NCBI GenBank assembly: GCA_964603655.1
Contig: CAZRVZ010000193.1
Location: forward strand, 1-52,991
Origin: JACPWY01 sp964603655
Lineage (GTDB): Bacteria > Bdellovibrionota > FAC87 > UBA2466
Direction of reading: 5' to 3'
Length of the DNA stretch: 52,991 bases
Shown here: positions 25,061-32,790 of the stretch, in pieces
Layout of the letters: every line of letters begins with the position of its first letter
How positions within the stretch are numbered: the stretch's first letter is position 1
Notes under the pieces: generated by a model
The model's input: only the letters and a program-made list of their open reading frames with translations
The model's database searches: none
Told to the model about the DNA's origin: nothing
Made by a program: the position numbers and the translations under genes

Positions 25061-26281
25061 GTGAACGATGGTATATTAATCGTGGTGGAACCCTCGGAAT
25101 CCAAGCTGAACATAGTATTTATCTCCTCCGGCCTTATGTCGGCTGGAGGTGGGGCGCCCGTATCAGAGGCAGGACTTGCCAAGAGGCTCTCCGAACGAAA
25201 CAGCGTTACGGTTCTGTGCCACACCGGCCGTTTCCGTACCCAGTTTGCTGATCAGCACCAAATTCGAGAACTGGTATTTACCTACCGTTCGCGTGACGTG
25301 TGGAAACTCGTTTTGGGGGTTGGAAATCTTTTTTATGTAATGAACTCAGCCGACGTGATTCACATTAACGGGCATTGGCGTTGGGAAAATGCGGTTTTTG
25401 GCTGGGTCGCAAAATGCAGTGGTAAGCCCTATTTTCTTCACCCCCGCGGAATGATGGCGGTGGCGCACCGTAGCGTGTTGAAAAAACGCCTTTTTAATTG
25501 GTTGCTCGGGCATAGATTAATGAGGGCTGCTCACGGGGTGATTGCCTTGAGTCGATTTGAGTGCCGCCACTTTGAAACATTACCCATAAATCCGGATAGA
25601 GTGTTTGTGATCCCCAATGGTATCGATGTGACCGAAGATATCCGGCGAAGGGCCTTTGACGAGGTACCCGAGTATTTTCTCTATTTTGGGCGGATTGAGG
25701 CCCGAAAAAACCTCCTGTTTTTAGTGACCGCATTTTCCGAGTATTTGCACAGTGGTGGAATCAAGCCGTTGGTTCTCATGGGGCCTGTGGAGCGATCTTA
25801 CGACAAGGAAATTATTCGCCATGCAGAAATGCTTGGGGTGGACCGGCTGGTGCACATAGTATCGGCTGATTATGGGGAACATAAGCTTCAACGAATTCAT
25901 CAGTCTATTGCCGTGATCTACCCCGCCGTCGACGAAGCGTTCGGGAGAGTCCCGTTTGAGGCCCTCGCGGCAGGCGTTGTGCCCATTGTTCCCAGGGATA
26001 GCGGGGCCGCGGAATATCTGTCGAATGTTCTGCCGGAAAGCGTTTACGAAACGCAGAGTTTTCAGAGTCTCGCGAGTCTGATGAAGCGGCACGACGACAG
26101 TCCAGTCTCATCCGAGGTCATTGTTCGTGCGATTCGATGGCAGGAGATCGAACTCAATTGGGATCGAATTGCTAATCGAGTTGAATCGCTTTATAACCGC
26201 GCTCTGAAGACAAAAAAGGGTGGAGGCAACACTGAGCAAATCGCAAATACACCAGATCCGCTGTCCCAGTTGCGGACTTAG
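25061..26281 (+). CDS. Glycosyltransferase, GT4 family
   Basis: A 406-residue GT-B fold transferase. The N-terminal domain opens with LNIVFISSGLMSAGGGAPVSEAGLAKRL and ends in PIVPRDSGAAEYL with the donor motif DEAFGRVPFEALAAG, whose first and last acidic residues bind the sugar nucleotide. VFVIPNGID is the hinge motif. It likely adds a sugar to a cell-surface glycan or LPS core. It begins with GTG at 25061 behind a GGGGGTG stretch. Its 3' end overlaps yacG by 62 bases. Confidence 0.88.
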   Translation: MNDGILIVVEPSESKLNIVFISSGLMSAGGGAPVSEAGLAKRLSERNSVTVLCHTGRFRTQFADQHQIRELVFTYRSRDVWKLVLGVGNLFYVMNSADVIHINGHWRWENAVFGWVAKCSGKPYFLHPRGMMAVAHRSVLKKRLFNWLLGHRLMRAAHGVIALSRFECRHFETLPINPDRVFVIPNGIDVTEDIRRRAFDEVPEYFLYFGRIEARKNLLFLVTAFSEYLHSGGIKPLVLMGPVERSYDKEIIRHAEMLGVDRLVHIVSADYGEHKLQRIHQSIAVIYPAVDEAFGRVPFEALAAGVVPIVPRDSGAAEYLSNVLPESVYETQSFQSLASLMKRHDDSPVSSEVIVRAIRWQEIELNWDRIANRVESLYNRALKTKKGGGNTEQIANTPDPLSQLRT

Positions 26282-26414
26282 CGTCGCTTGGGATTCCAAT
26301 CCATGTAAACCCTTTTGCAGCGAAGTGTGCCGGCAGCGCGATTTAGGAAAATGGGCCACCGAAAAATATCGAATTGCCTCCGATTCAGAAGCCTCCGAAA
26401 AAGACGAAGAATGA
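26220..26414 (+). CDS. yacG: DNA gyrase inhibitor YacG
   Basis: A 64-residue zinc protein. The four ligands are C15 and C18 (CPSC) and C33 and C37 (CSEVC), with the family line KPFCSEVCRQRDLGKWATEKYRIA and an acidic tail (EASEKDEE). YacG binds the gyrase B subunit and blocks its DNA binding. The start is the GTG at 26220, inside the 3' end of the glycosyltransferase gene (62-base overlap), which is unusual. The usual neighbour coaE is absent. It has one extra cysteine, C29. Confidence 0.9.
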   Translation: MEATLSKSQIHQIRCPSCGLSVAWDSNPCKPFCSEVCRQRDLGKWATEKYRIASDSEASEKDEE

Positions 26415-26422
26415 GCCAGGGT

Positions 26423-26443
26423 ACGGCCCGAAGTATGGGCCGT
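26423..26443. terminator. Inverted repeat between yacG and the convergent MFS gene
   Basis: ACGGCCC (26423-26429) and GGGCCGT (26437-26443) pair perfectly around a seven-base loop, eight bases after the yacG stop codon. T-rich sequence comes only further downstream (from about 26460). A bidirectional terminator between convergent genes is the likely use. Confidence 0.5.
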
Positions 26444-26478
26444 CTACAGGCCGAATAGCGATTTGTTTGTTTGGTTGG

Positions 26479-27759
26479 TTACGCGGCAGCGCGATCGACA
26501 GATGCCTTGCGGGGTTTCGATTCAAGCGCTTGAGCAACCTGTTTGGCGAAGTGAAACATCACCATCAGACAGAGCGCGCCCACGAGAAGGGAAGCACCAA
26601 CCCCAAAACGTTCGATTATAAGTCCCTGCATTATCGATGAAAGAGGGACGGCGGACATGAAAAACATTCTCAAGCAGGCGTTAATGGCTCCAGCGTTATG
26701 TTTTGGAATTCTGGTTTGGCGCAGCAGGAACGTACCCATCGATACGATAGAGGAGCCGAATCGGGAGGTGGCAAAGCACAACGTAAATATCGCCGGAGCC
26801 TGAAACATTGCGGCTGCGGCGATGGATAATAGGGAGTGCATGGCGGAAAAGACCACAAAGGTTTGTCGAAATCGAAGGGTCCGATAAAAGTGTGCGGCCG
26901 ACAAGAACCCCAGGATTCCCATGATTCCAAAGCAGGCGGAGATGACTCCGTATTGAACCACAGAGAAATGGTTTTCCTCGGTAAAATAATAGATCATGCT
27001 TGGGGTACTGGGACAGAGCGCGGAAAGGTTCCAGAAAAACATCAAAAATACAAACGGGCGAAAGAGGCGGGAGTTCCAAATATATAAAAAGCTTGATTGA
27101 AAACTTCGAATCACTCTAGCTGGGGTTGGAAAGGGCGCCTCCTGAATAATGCGATCGCCATCGATAACGCGTGAGAGCGTCTTGAATCGATAAACGTATG
27201 TGAACGTCGCCGTAAAGCTAAGCAGGTTAGCGGTAATACACCCGTAGATTCCAAAGATCGAAAGCAGGGCGCCACCCAATAACGGCCCCAGAATTTGAAT
27301 GAAGCGGTGGGACGAGAGAAACCACGTGTTTGCATCCGACAGGCCGCCCTTTTCATCGACTAATGCCGGAATTAATTGGAAGGTGACGACCGTATCGAAA
27401 AGAATCATGAGAGTCTTGGCAATGAAGACCAGAATCGCCGTTAGCCATAATGAGTCCGGGGCCAGCCACTCAGCTATAAGTAGCCCAACCATGCAAAGGC
27501 ACTGGCCGATATCGGCAGCAAGCATGACGCGACGCTTATCAAAATGATCGACCACGTAGCCTGTAATGGGGGCCATCACAAAGTATGGAAGGTTGATGGC
27601 CAAATTGATCCAGGAAAGAGCGATGACCGAATGTGTTTTTTGAAGGATGTGGAGCGGCATGGCCAGGTCGAACATGTTCGACCCCAAAAGGGAAACCGTA
27701 CTGGCAATGAGAAACGACTTAAACAGTGGATTTTTTGAAAGTACTTTCGTGGGAATCAT
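26479..27759 (-). CDS. Major facilitator superfamily transporter
   Basis: A 426-residue protein with about twelve hydrophobic helices. The loop between helices 2 and 3 reads GYVVDHFDKRRVML, the MFS G-x-x-x-D-(K/R)-x-G-R/K-[RK] signature in slightly altered form. It resembles the drug or macrolide exporter-like MFS proteins (MFS_3 type); the substrate is unknown. It starts with ATG at 27759, divergent from lpxD, with 143 bases between the two starts. Confidence 0.85.
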   Translation of the reverse strand: MIPTKVLSKNPLFKSFLIASTVSLLGSNMFDLAMPLHILQKTHSVIALSWINLAINLPYFVMAPITGYVVDHFDKRRVMLAADIGQCLCMVGLLIAEWLAPDSLWLTAILVFIAKTLMILFDTVVTFQLIPALVDEKGGLSDANTWFLSSHRFIQILGPLLGGALLSIFGIYGCITANLLSFTATFTYVYRFKTLSRVIDGDRIIQEAPFPTPARVIRSFQSSFLYIWNSRLFRPFVFLMFFWNLSALCPSTPSMIYYFTEENHFSVVQYGVISACFGIMGILGFLSAAHFYRTLRFRQTFVVFSAMHSLLSIAAAAMFQAPAIFTLCFATSRFGSSIVSMGTFLLRQTRIPKHNAGAINACLRMFFMSAVPLSSIMQGLIIERFGVGASLLVGALCLMVMFHFAKQVAQALESKPRKASVDRAAA

Positions 27760-27902
27760 GAGTGATTGGGCGCGTCGGGGTGAGCCGAGCCGCCTCTACT
27801 CGTCTTATCGGAAGGTTGGGCCGCGCATTTTAGGGCGTTTACAGCCCGAAGGGTGCCGTATAGTGTTAAACCCGTATAAACGTTGGTAATTGAAGGTCTT
27901 GG

Positions 27903-28922
27903 ATGTTGTTTGAAGTACCCCTGACTGCACAGGAAATCGGAGAAAGATGTGGAGCGGCGGTCAGTGGTGACCCCGGGATCACGGTCGATACATTTGCGGC
28001 GCTTTCTGACGCCAAACCGCGATCATTGAGCTTTCTTTCCGATCGCGCAATGTTGGGAGAGCTCGACCGTTTAAACGAAGTTGTTATTTTAACCCGCCAG
28101 GAATTTGTTCGACCTCGCGAAGGAATCACCTTTCTTACCGTGGATGAACCGCGGTCCGTTTTTTTTAGATTTTTAAGTGAGTTTGGCGGTCGCCGTAGAA
28201 ACGTTAGCGATGCCGCTATTGATTCTTCGGCTAGCATTTCTTTGTCTGCGGAAATTGGACGTGGGGTGCAAATTGGTCCCCGTTCGATCATTGGTGACCG
28301 GGTCATTATTCACGACTCTGTGTCGATTGGTGCCGATGTCTTCATTGGCAGCGACAGCGAAGTCTTTTCACGCTGTGTTCTGGGGGATGCGATTCGTATC
28401 GGTGAAAGGGTTAAAGTACTTTCGGGAGCCATTATTGGTAGCGACGGGTTCGGCTTTCTGCCCAGCTCGAATGGGTATCGTGAAATACCCCAGATGGGTT
28501 CAGTGATCATCGAGGACGACGTGCGCGTTGGAGCCAATTGTACGATCGATCGGGGCACTCTGGGAAACACTCGAATCGGTCAGGGAACCAAATTAGACAA
28601 CCTGGTGCACGTTGGTCATAACTGTGTAGTGGGCCGAAATTGTATCTTGTGTGCCCAGGTTGGGCTTGGGGGTTCGACGGTATTGGAAGATGACGTCATT
28701 TTGGGTGGTCAGGTTGGGTTGGGCGATCACGTTCGAGTCGGTAAGGGGGCGCGAATGGGGGGGCAGTCAGGATCGAGTACCAACGTTCGTGGTGGCGAGA
28801 CCTATTTTTTGACTCCGGCGATTCCGATCAAAGAGGTCTTACGACTCGTTAAGGCCTGGCGCAAATTGCCGCAGTTATTGAGTCGTGTCCGAACTCTAGA
28901 AAATACGGGAGGGATAAAGTGA
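27903..28922 (+). CDS. lpxD: UDP-3-O-(3-hydroxyacyl)glucosamine N-acyltransferase
   Basis: A 339-residue left-handed beta-helix acyltransferase, the third step of lipid A synthesis. The N-terminal uridine-binding domain (residues 1-100) is followed by hexapeptide repeats and the segment LDNLVHVGHNCVVG with the catalytic histidine. SDGFGFLPS is the typical loop. It starts with ATG at 27903 behind GAAGG. Its TGA overlaps the GTG start of lpxA by four bases, making it the first gene of the unit lpxD-lpxA-dehydrogenase-lpxB. Confidence 0.95.
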   Translation: MLFEVPLTAQEIGERCGAAVSGDPGITVDTFAALSDAKPRSLSFLSDRAMLGELDRLNEVVILTRQEFVRPREGITFLTVDEPRSVFFRFLSEFGGRRRNVSDAAIDSSASISLSAEIGRGVQIGPRSIIGDRVIIHDSVSIGADVFIGSDSEVFSRCVLGDAIRIGERVKVLSGAIIGSDGFGFLPSSNGYREIPQMGSVIIEDDVRVGANCTIDRGTLGNTRIGQGTKLDNLVHVGHNCVVGRNCILCAQVGLGGSTVLEDDVILGGQVGLGDHVRVGKGARMGGQSGSSTNVRGGETYFLTPAIPIKEVLRLVKAWRKLPQLLSRVRTLENTGGIK

Positions 28923-29698
28923 ACCGCGAAATTCATCCGACGGCAATTGTTTCCCCGGAAGCCAAGCTCGGTGAGGGGGTTCGAATTGGCGCCTATTCCA
29001 TTGTGGAACCGGGTGTGGTTTTGGGAGAGGGTTGCCATATTCGTGAACATGTAATTTTGCGATCGGGGACCTCAATCGATTCGCGGGCGGTGCTTCATCC
29101 GTTTGTGGTGGTGGGTGAGGAACCCCAGCACCTGCAGTATAAAGGCGAGCCTACGTCAGTTCGCATCGGTAAAAATGTGACGCTCAGAGAGTGTGTGACC
29201 GTAAACCGTGGAACCACCTTTGGCGGTCATGAAACCGTCATCGGTGACAACTCCTTTATCATGGCCTATTCGCACGTCGCCCACGATTGCAAAGTGGGCA
29301 GCGGGGTCGTTATTGCGAATGCTGTTCAATTGGCGGGGCATGTTGAAATCGGTGACAACGTAACGTTGGGTGGGCACTCAGCGGTCGCTCAATTTCTGAG
29401 AGTCGGCGCCCATTGCTATGTGGGGGGTGGGTCCGTATTGCGAAAGGATTTACCGCCCTATTTATTGGGTAAGGGTACCGAATTTGAGGTTCAGGGCATT
29501 AATGCCATTGGGCTTACGCGGAAGGGTTTCTCGGATGATTCCGTGAAACGGTTGAGAGCGGCATATAGGATATTTTTTCTCCAGAACCTCACCGTTGCCC
29601 GGGCAATTGAAAAAATTGCAATGGATGTCGGTGACATGGGCGAGGTCCGTGAGTTTCTGGACTTTATCAAGTCTTCCAAGAATGGCTTTCACCGTTAA
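28919..29698 (+). CDS. lpxA: UDP-N-acetylglucosamine acyltransferase LpxA
   Basis: A 259-residue beta-helix trimeric enzyme that starts lipid A synthesis by putting an acyl chain on position 3 of UDP-GlcNAc (or on the 3-amino group of its amino analogue). H122 in SHVAHDCKVG is the catalytic base. The acyl-ruler region reads VGGGSVLRKDLPP where E. coli has VGGCSGVAQDVPP, so chain-length preference may differ. Start is GTG at 28919. The next gene starts inside its last 17 bases. Confidence 0.95.
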   Translation: MNREIHPTAIVSPEAKLGEGVRIGAYSIVEPGVVLGEGCHIREHVILRSGTSIDSRAVLHPFVVVGEEPQHLQYKGEPTSVRIGKNVTLRECVTVNRGTTFGGHETVIGDNSFIMAYSHVAHDCKVGSGVVIANAVQLAGHVEIGDNVTLGGHSAVAQFLRVGAHCYVGGGSVLRKDLPPYLLGKGTEFEVQGINAIGLTRKGFSDDSVKRLRAAYRIFFLQNLTVARAIEKIAMDVGDMGEVREFLDFIKSSKNGFHR

Positions 29699-30644
29699 CA
29701 ACCAGGAAAAGATTTGCGTTGGGGTCATTGGCGCCGGAACAATGGGGGCTTATCACCTCCAGAAATTGAGTGCGCTTTCCGGAGTGCGGCTTCTAGGGTT
29801 TTATGATCCTGATGTGAGCAGACCGAATGGAGAGAGTTCGGCCGGGAATTATGTTCGCTATACATCGCTGGATGATCTGCTCTTTGAGGCGGATGCCGTC
29901 GTAGTGGCATCTCCGACGAAAACTCACTTTTCCAACGTCCAACGGGCGTTGCGGGCAGGGGCCCATGTACTGGTGGAAAAGCCATTTTGTGGCGATCTCG
30001 AATTGGCAAAACGCTTGGTTGATCTGGCTGAATCGTCCCGTCTCATACTTCAAGTTGGCTTTGTCGAGCGGCACCGTTTCCATGGTTTTTTCTCTCCGCT
30101 GGACACAAAGCTGGTGTATGGAAGCGTTCAACGGCACTCCCGCACGCTGAATCGCGAACCGAACATAGGCGTGGTCTGGGACCTCATGATTCATGACATT
30201 GACATTGCACTCTCGTTTGCGAGCTGCGAGCCCGAGCTTGTTGATGCCGATGGGGGCATTGTCGTGACTCAGGAGCTCGATTATGCAAGATGTCGGCTGG
30301 GTTTTCCAAATGGACTGGTGTTTGACTGCTTCGCCAGTCGGGTGGCCCGCGAAAATGTCCGGGTGTTTTTTGGTCAGACTCATTCTCAGTCTTTTCGGGT
30401 GGATTTCCTAATGGAGGCTCACAATTCGGGAGCCGATCCTCTGCAGGAACAGGCAAAATATTTTCTTAAGGGTATCGAGCAGGGTCGTATTGACGATTTT
30501 TCGGGTCGGCGGACGCTTCCGGTTCTTGCAACCATTGAGCGAATCCATAGCGCGATATTACAGCAAAACGGCCAAAAAAATGGCCAGCGAAAAGACCAGA
30601 AATCCTTAAACCCGATTTCGATAGACTCTGAGCCGGGGTTTTAA
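29682..30644 (+). CDS. Gfo/Idh/MocA dehydrogenase in the lpx operon, GnnA-like
   Basis: A 320-residue NAD-dependent sugar dehydrogenase. Motifs are GAGTMG (17-22), EKP (99-101) and D167/H171 in WDLMIHD. Its position between lpxA and lpxB is that of gnnA in Acidithiobacillus, whose product oxidises UDP-GlcNAc at C3 so that GnnB can add an amine. The lipid A then carries 2,3-diamino-glucose and amide-linked chains. No GnnB transaminase is in this window, so the assignment is by family and position only. It starts at ATG 29682, overlapping lpxA by 17 bases. Confidence 0.8.
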   Translation: MAFTVNNQEKICVGVIGAGTMGAYHLQKLSALSGVRLLGFYDPDVSRPNGESSAGNYVRYTSLDDLLFEADAVVVASPTKTHFSNVQRALRAGAHVLVEKPFCGDLELAKRLVDLAESSRLILQVGFVERHRFHGFFSPLDTKLVYGSVQRHSRTLNREPNIGVVWDLMIHDIDIALSFASCEPELVDADGGIVVTQELDYARCRLGFPNGLVFDCFASRVARENVRVFFGQTHSQSFRVDFLMEAHNSGADPLQEQAKYFLKGIEQGRIDDFSGRRTLPVLATIERIHSAILQQNGQKNGQRKDQKSLNPISIDSEPGF

Positions 30645-30647
30645 TTC

Positions 30648-31802
30648 ATGGGAACGCGAGTACTGATTGTCGCTGGCGAGGCGTCGGCCGATATTTATGG
30701 CGCACGACTCATCGAGCAGTTGCGCGGCTTGATTCAGGCGGACTCGAAGAACACTCATTTTGTATTTGTCGGTGTCGGCGGAAGTCGAATGCGAGAGCAG
30801 GGTGCGGAGATTCGAATCGATGCCCGCGAGTTTAGTGTTGTGGGTGTGTCTGAGTGGGTTGGGCGTGCGGGAACCATTTTGGGCAACTTCCGTCGACTTT
30901 GCCGGATGATCGATCGCGAGAACTGGGACGTCGCCGTTCTCATTGATCTTCCGGATGTGAACCTGAGACTTGCCAAACGTTTGAAGCGACAGGGTGTTCC
31001 CGTTTGTTATTATGTTTCTCCTCAGTTGTGGGCCTGGCGTTCAGGGCGCGTAAAACAGATTCAAAAATACGTTGATAGAATGCTGGTGCTTTACCCGTTC
31101 GAAGTTGATTTTTATAAGCAGCGTGGCGTAACTGCTGTTTTTGTCGGGCATCCGTTGGTTGAAATGATCGAGCCGCGAGGACGGAGCGCTGGCGCTCCCG
31201 GACCATTACGAATTGGGGTGCTTCCGGGAAGCAGGCCCAGTGAGATTAGGTTACATGCCCCGCTGCTTACGCAAGTTTGCCAACGTATGTTATCCAGGTA
31301 CCCGCTGAGCGAAGTGGTAATTCCTATTCCTGGAACGCTGGACGAGCCGTGGGTGCGGGGTCAGTTTTCGGGGCTCGAAGCGAAGAGAGTTTCCTTTTCC
31401 CGGGATTCCCACCGAGTAATGCGCGAGATTGACGTGGCTCTCGTGGCATCCGGTACAGCTACCGTCGAGGCCATGCTCACGGGGGTGCCGTTTACGATTT
31501 TTTATAAAGTTCGCAGATCTTCAAAATGGCTTTTTGATAGGCTTGTCGATGTACCATTCATTGGGATGCCCAATTTGCTCGCCGGCCGTGAGGTTGTCCG
31601 AGAATTTTTTCAGGACCACGCCACCGTGGACGCTCTGTTTGAGGAAACTATTCGACTCATCGAGGATGCTCAGTATAGGGATGCTCAGATGAGGGCGCTA
31701 GCTGATTGTAGAAGCGCCTTGTCAGTGTCGGAGTCGAAGTATTCCGCGGCAACGCAGGTGTTGGGACTGCTGGGGCGTGAGGGCATGGGAAGGACATTAT
31801 AA
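30648..31802 (+). CDS. lpxB: Lipid-A-disaccharide synthase
   Basis: A 384-residue GT19 transferase that joins UDP-diacylglucosamine to lipid X to form the lipid A disaccharide. The N-terminal GEASADIYGA, the CYYVSPQLWAWRSGRV motif and the donor site LPGSRPSEIRLHAPLL, VALVASGTATVEAMLTGVP are all clear. It starts with ATG three bases after the dehydrogenase stop and closes the first lipid A block. The next lipid A gene, lpxK, comes only 3.97 kb later. Confidence 0.96.
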   Translation: MGTRVLIVAGEASADIYGARLIEQLRGLIQADSKNTHFVFVGVGGSRMREQGAEIRIDAREFSVVGVSEWVGRAGTILGNFRRLCRMIDRENWDVAVLIDLPDVNLRLAKRLKRQGVPVCYYVSPQLWAWRSGRVKQIQKYVDRMLVLYPFEVDFYKQRGVTAVFVGHPLVEMIEPRGRSAGAPGPLRIGVLPGSRPSEIRLHAPLLTQVCQRMLSRYPLSEVVIPIPGTLDEPWVRGQFSGLEAKRVSFSRDSHRVMREIDVALVASGTATVEAMLTGVPFTIFYKVRRSSKWLFDRLVDVPFIGMPNLLAGREVVREFFQDHATVDALFEETIRLIEDAQYRDAQMRALADCRSALSVSESKYSAATQVLGLLGREGMGRTL

Positions 31803-31888
31803 CCATGGATGAAGGTTGAGTTTTGGAATCCAGTGGAACCGGCCCCAGACTGGCACCGGAATTCCCAACCTATCTATGCCTAAAACCC

Positions 31889-31904
31889 TGGCACAAGGAT
31901 TGCT
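31889..31904 (+). promoter_or_regulatory. Sigma-54 (RpoN) promoter
   Basis: TGGCACAAGGATTGCT matches the -24/-12 consensus TGGCAC-N5-TTGCW exactly, with ten bases between the invariant GG and GC. Transcription would start near 31915, 35 bases before the ATG of the secreted protein gene at 31950. Such promoters need an enhancer-binding activator; its site would lie further upstream, inside or near the 3' end of lpxB. Confidence 0.7.
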
Positions 31905-31949
31905 CTAGCAGCCGGTGGGAATTATCCCAACTATTCTTTGGAGTGAAGT

Positions 31950-32495
31950 ATGAAAAATATCCTTTTAGCTGCCCTGATTTTAGTCACCGGATCCAGTTAC
32001 GGCCGATCGTTGAAACGCGCGACGATTCGCCTGCAGGTTGCAACAACCTCCGCAATGGATTTACACCACCTTCCGCTCGGACGGCGAATGGCCACCGTGA
32101 TCTCGGTTGATTCCTTTGGCGATGTCGAGGGTTCAGAGTGCACTGAGCGCACTAACTTCGAATTGGGTGTAGGCCGTCTAGCTTATACTAACTGCGGCCA
32201 AAATATTCATATTGATCGGCTTTCGCGTTTGGAAATGCGTAAGTTGGACAGTTTAATCAACGACGCCCGCTATGGGGAGATCATCTATCCAAATCCCGGA
32301 GGCATTCATTGCTTGGCGATACCGACGCATTCGAGCCGCTATACCGCTGACCAGGGCAACATTTTGCTCTCCGTCGGAACCTCTCCGTGTGGCTTTACAA
32401 CATTCAATAATAGCGAACCGGCCAAGTTGCTCGTAGCGAGCCTGAAAGCCTATGAGGTGACCTATTCGGAAATGTTGGGTGCCAATCGAAACTAG
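31950..32495 (+). CDS. Small secreted hypothetical protein under sigma-54 control
   Basis: A 181-residue protein with a signal peptide (MKNILLAALILVTGSSYG) and no other motif I recognise. Four cysteines in the mature part (at EC-TERTN, NCGQN, HCLAI and PCGF) may form two disulfides. GGAG lies eight bases before the ATG at 31950. A perfect sigma-54 promoter begins 61 bases upstream, suggesting regulated, perhaps growth-phase or surface-linked, expression. It lies just after lpxB but is probably its own transcription unit. Confidence 0.7.
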   Translation: MKNILLAALILVTGSSYGRSLKRATIRLQVATTSAMDLHHLPLGRRMATVISVDSFGDVEGSECTERTNFELGVGRLAYTNCGQNIHIDRLSRLEMRKLDSLINDARYGEIIYPNPGGIHCLAIPTHSSRYTADQGNILLSVGTSPCGFTTFNNSEPAKLLVASLKAYEVTYSEMLGANRN

Positions 32496-32501
32496 TTGAA
32501 A

Positions 32502-32753
32502 CTACCCAGTATCCTCAAATTCTCGGCGGCCTTTCGGGGAATTTGCATACTTTTTTCTCGCGGCCTCTTTAACCCTTCGGGTCCCTTCGCTCTGGCAGAT
32601 CTTGGAACAATAGCGGTGTCGGCGCCAACAACGCTCGCAGATCATGAAAACCGCCTTGCAGTATCGACATCTCTGCTTCAGCCCCAGAACCGGGTTTTGT
32701 TTGTCGTGAGAATCATTTGGTTTTGAAGCCCCGTCTTGTAATAGCAGTTCGTG
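32502..32753 (-). pseudogene. Fragment of a zinc-ribbon protein of the transposon-associated type
   Basis: On the minus strand an 83-codon frame without ATG, GTG or TTG before its core encodes CRYCKAVFMICERCWRRHRY, then CSKIC, then RRVKEAARKKYANSPKGRR. The CxxC...CxxC...CxxxC spacing and the basic, arginine-rich tail are those of small zinc proteins commonly found beside integrases and IS elements. Relatives extend further in RR-rich sequence; this one stops at REFEDTG. Lack of a start and the short tail make it a remnant, though a CTG start cannot be excluded. It lies antisense to the gap before the SEC-C gene. Confidence 0.65.
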
Positions 32754-32790
32754 TCAGGTAAAAAAGCGCCTTAAACCTTGGGGAATCTTC

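Noticed and set aside
32496..32726. Plus-strand 76-codon frame after the secreted protein gene
   Set aside because: TTG start without ribosome site; the minus strand here carries a clear zinc-ribbon pattern.
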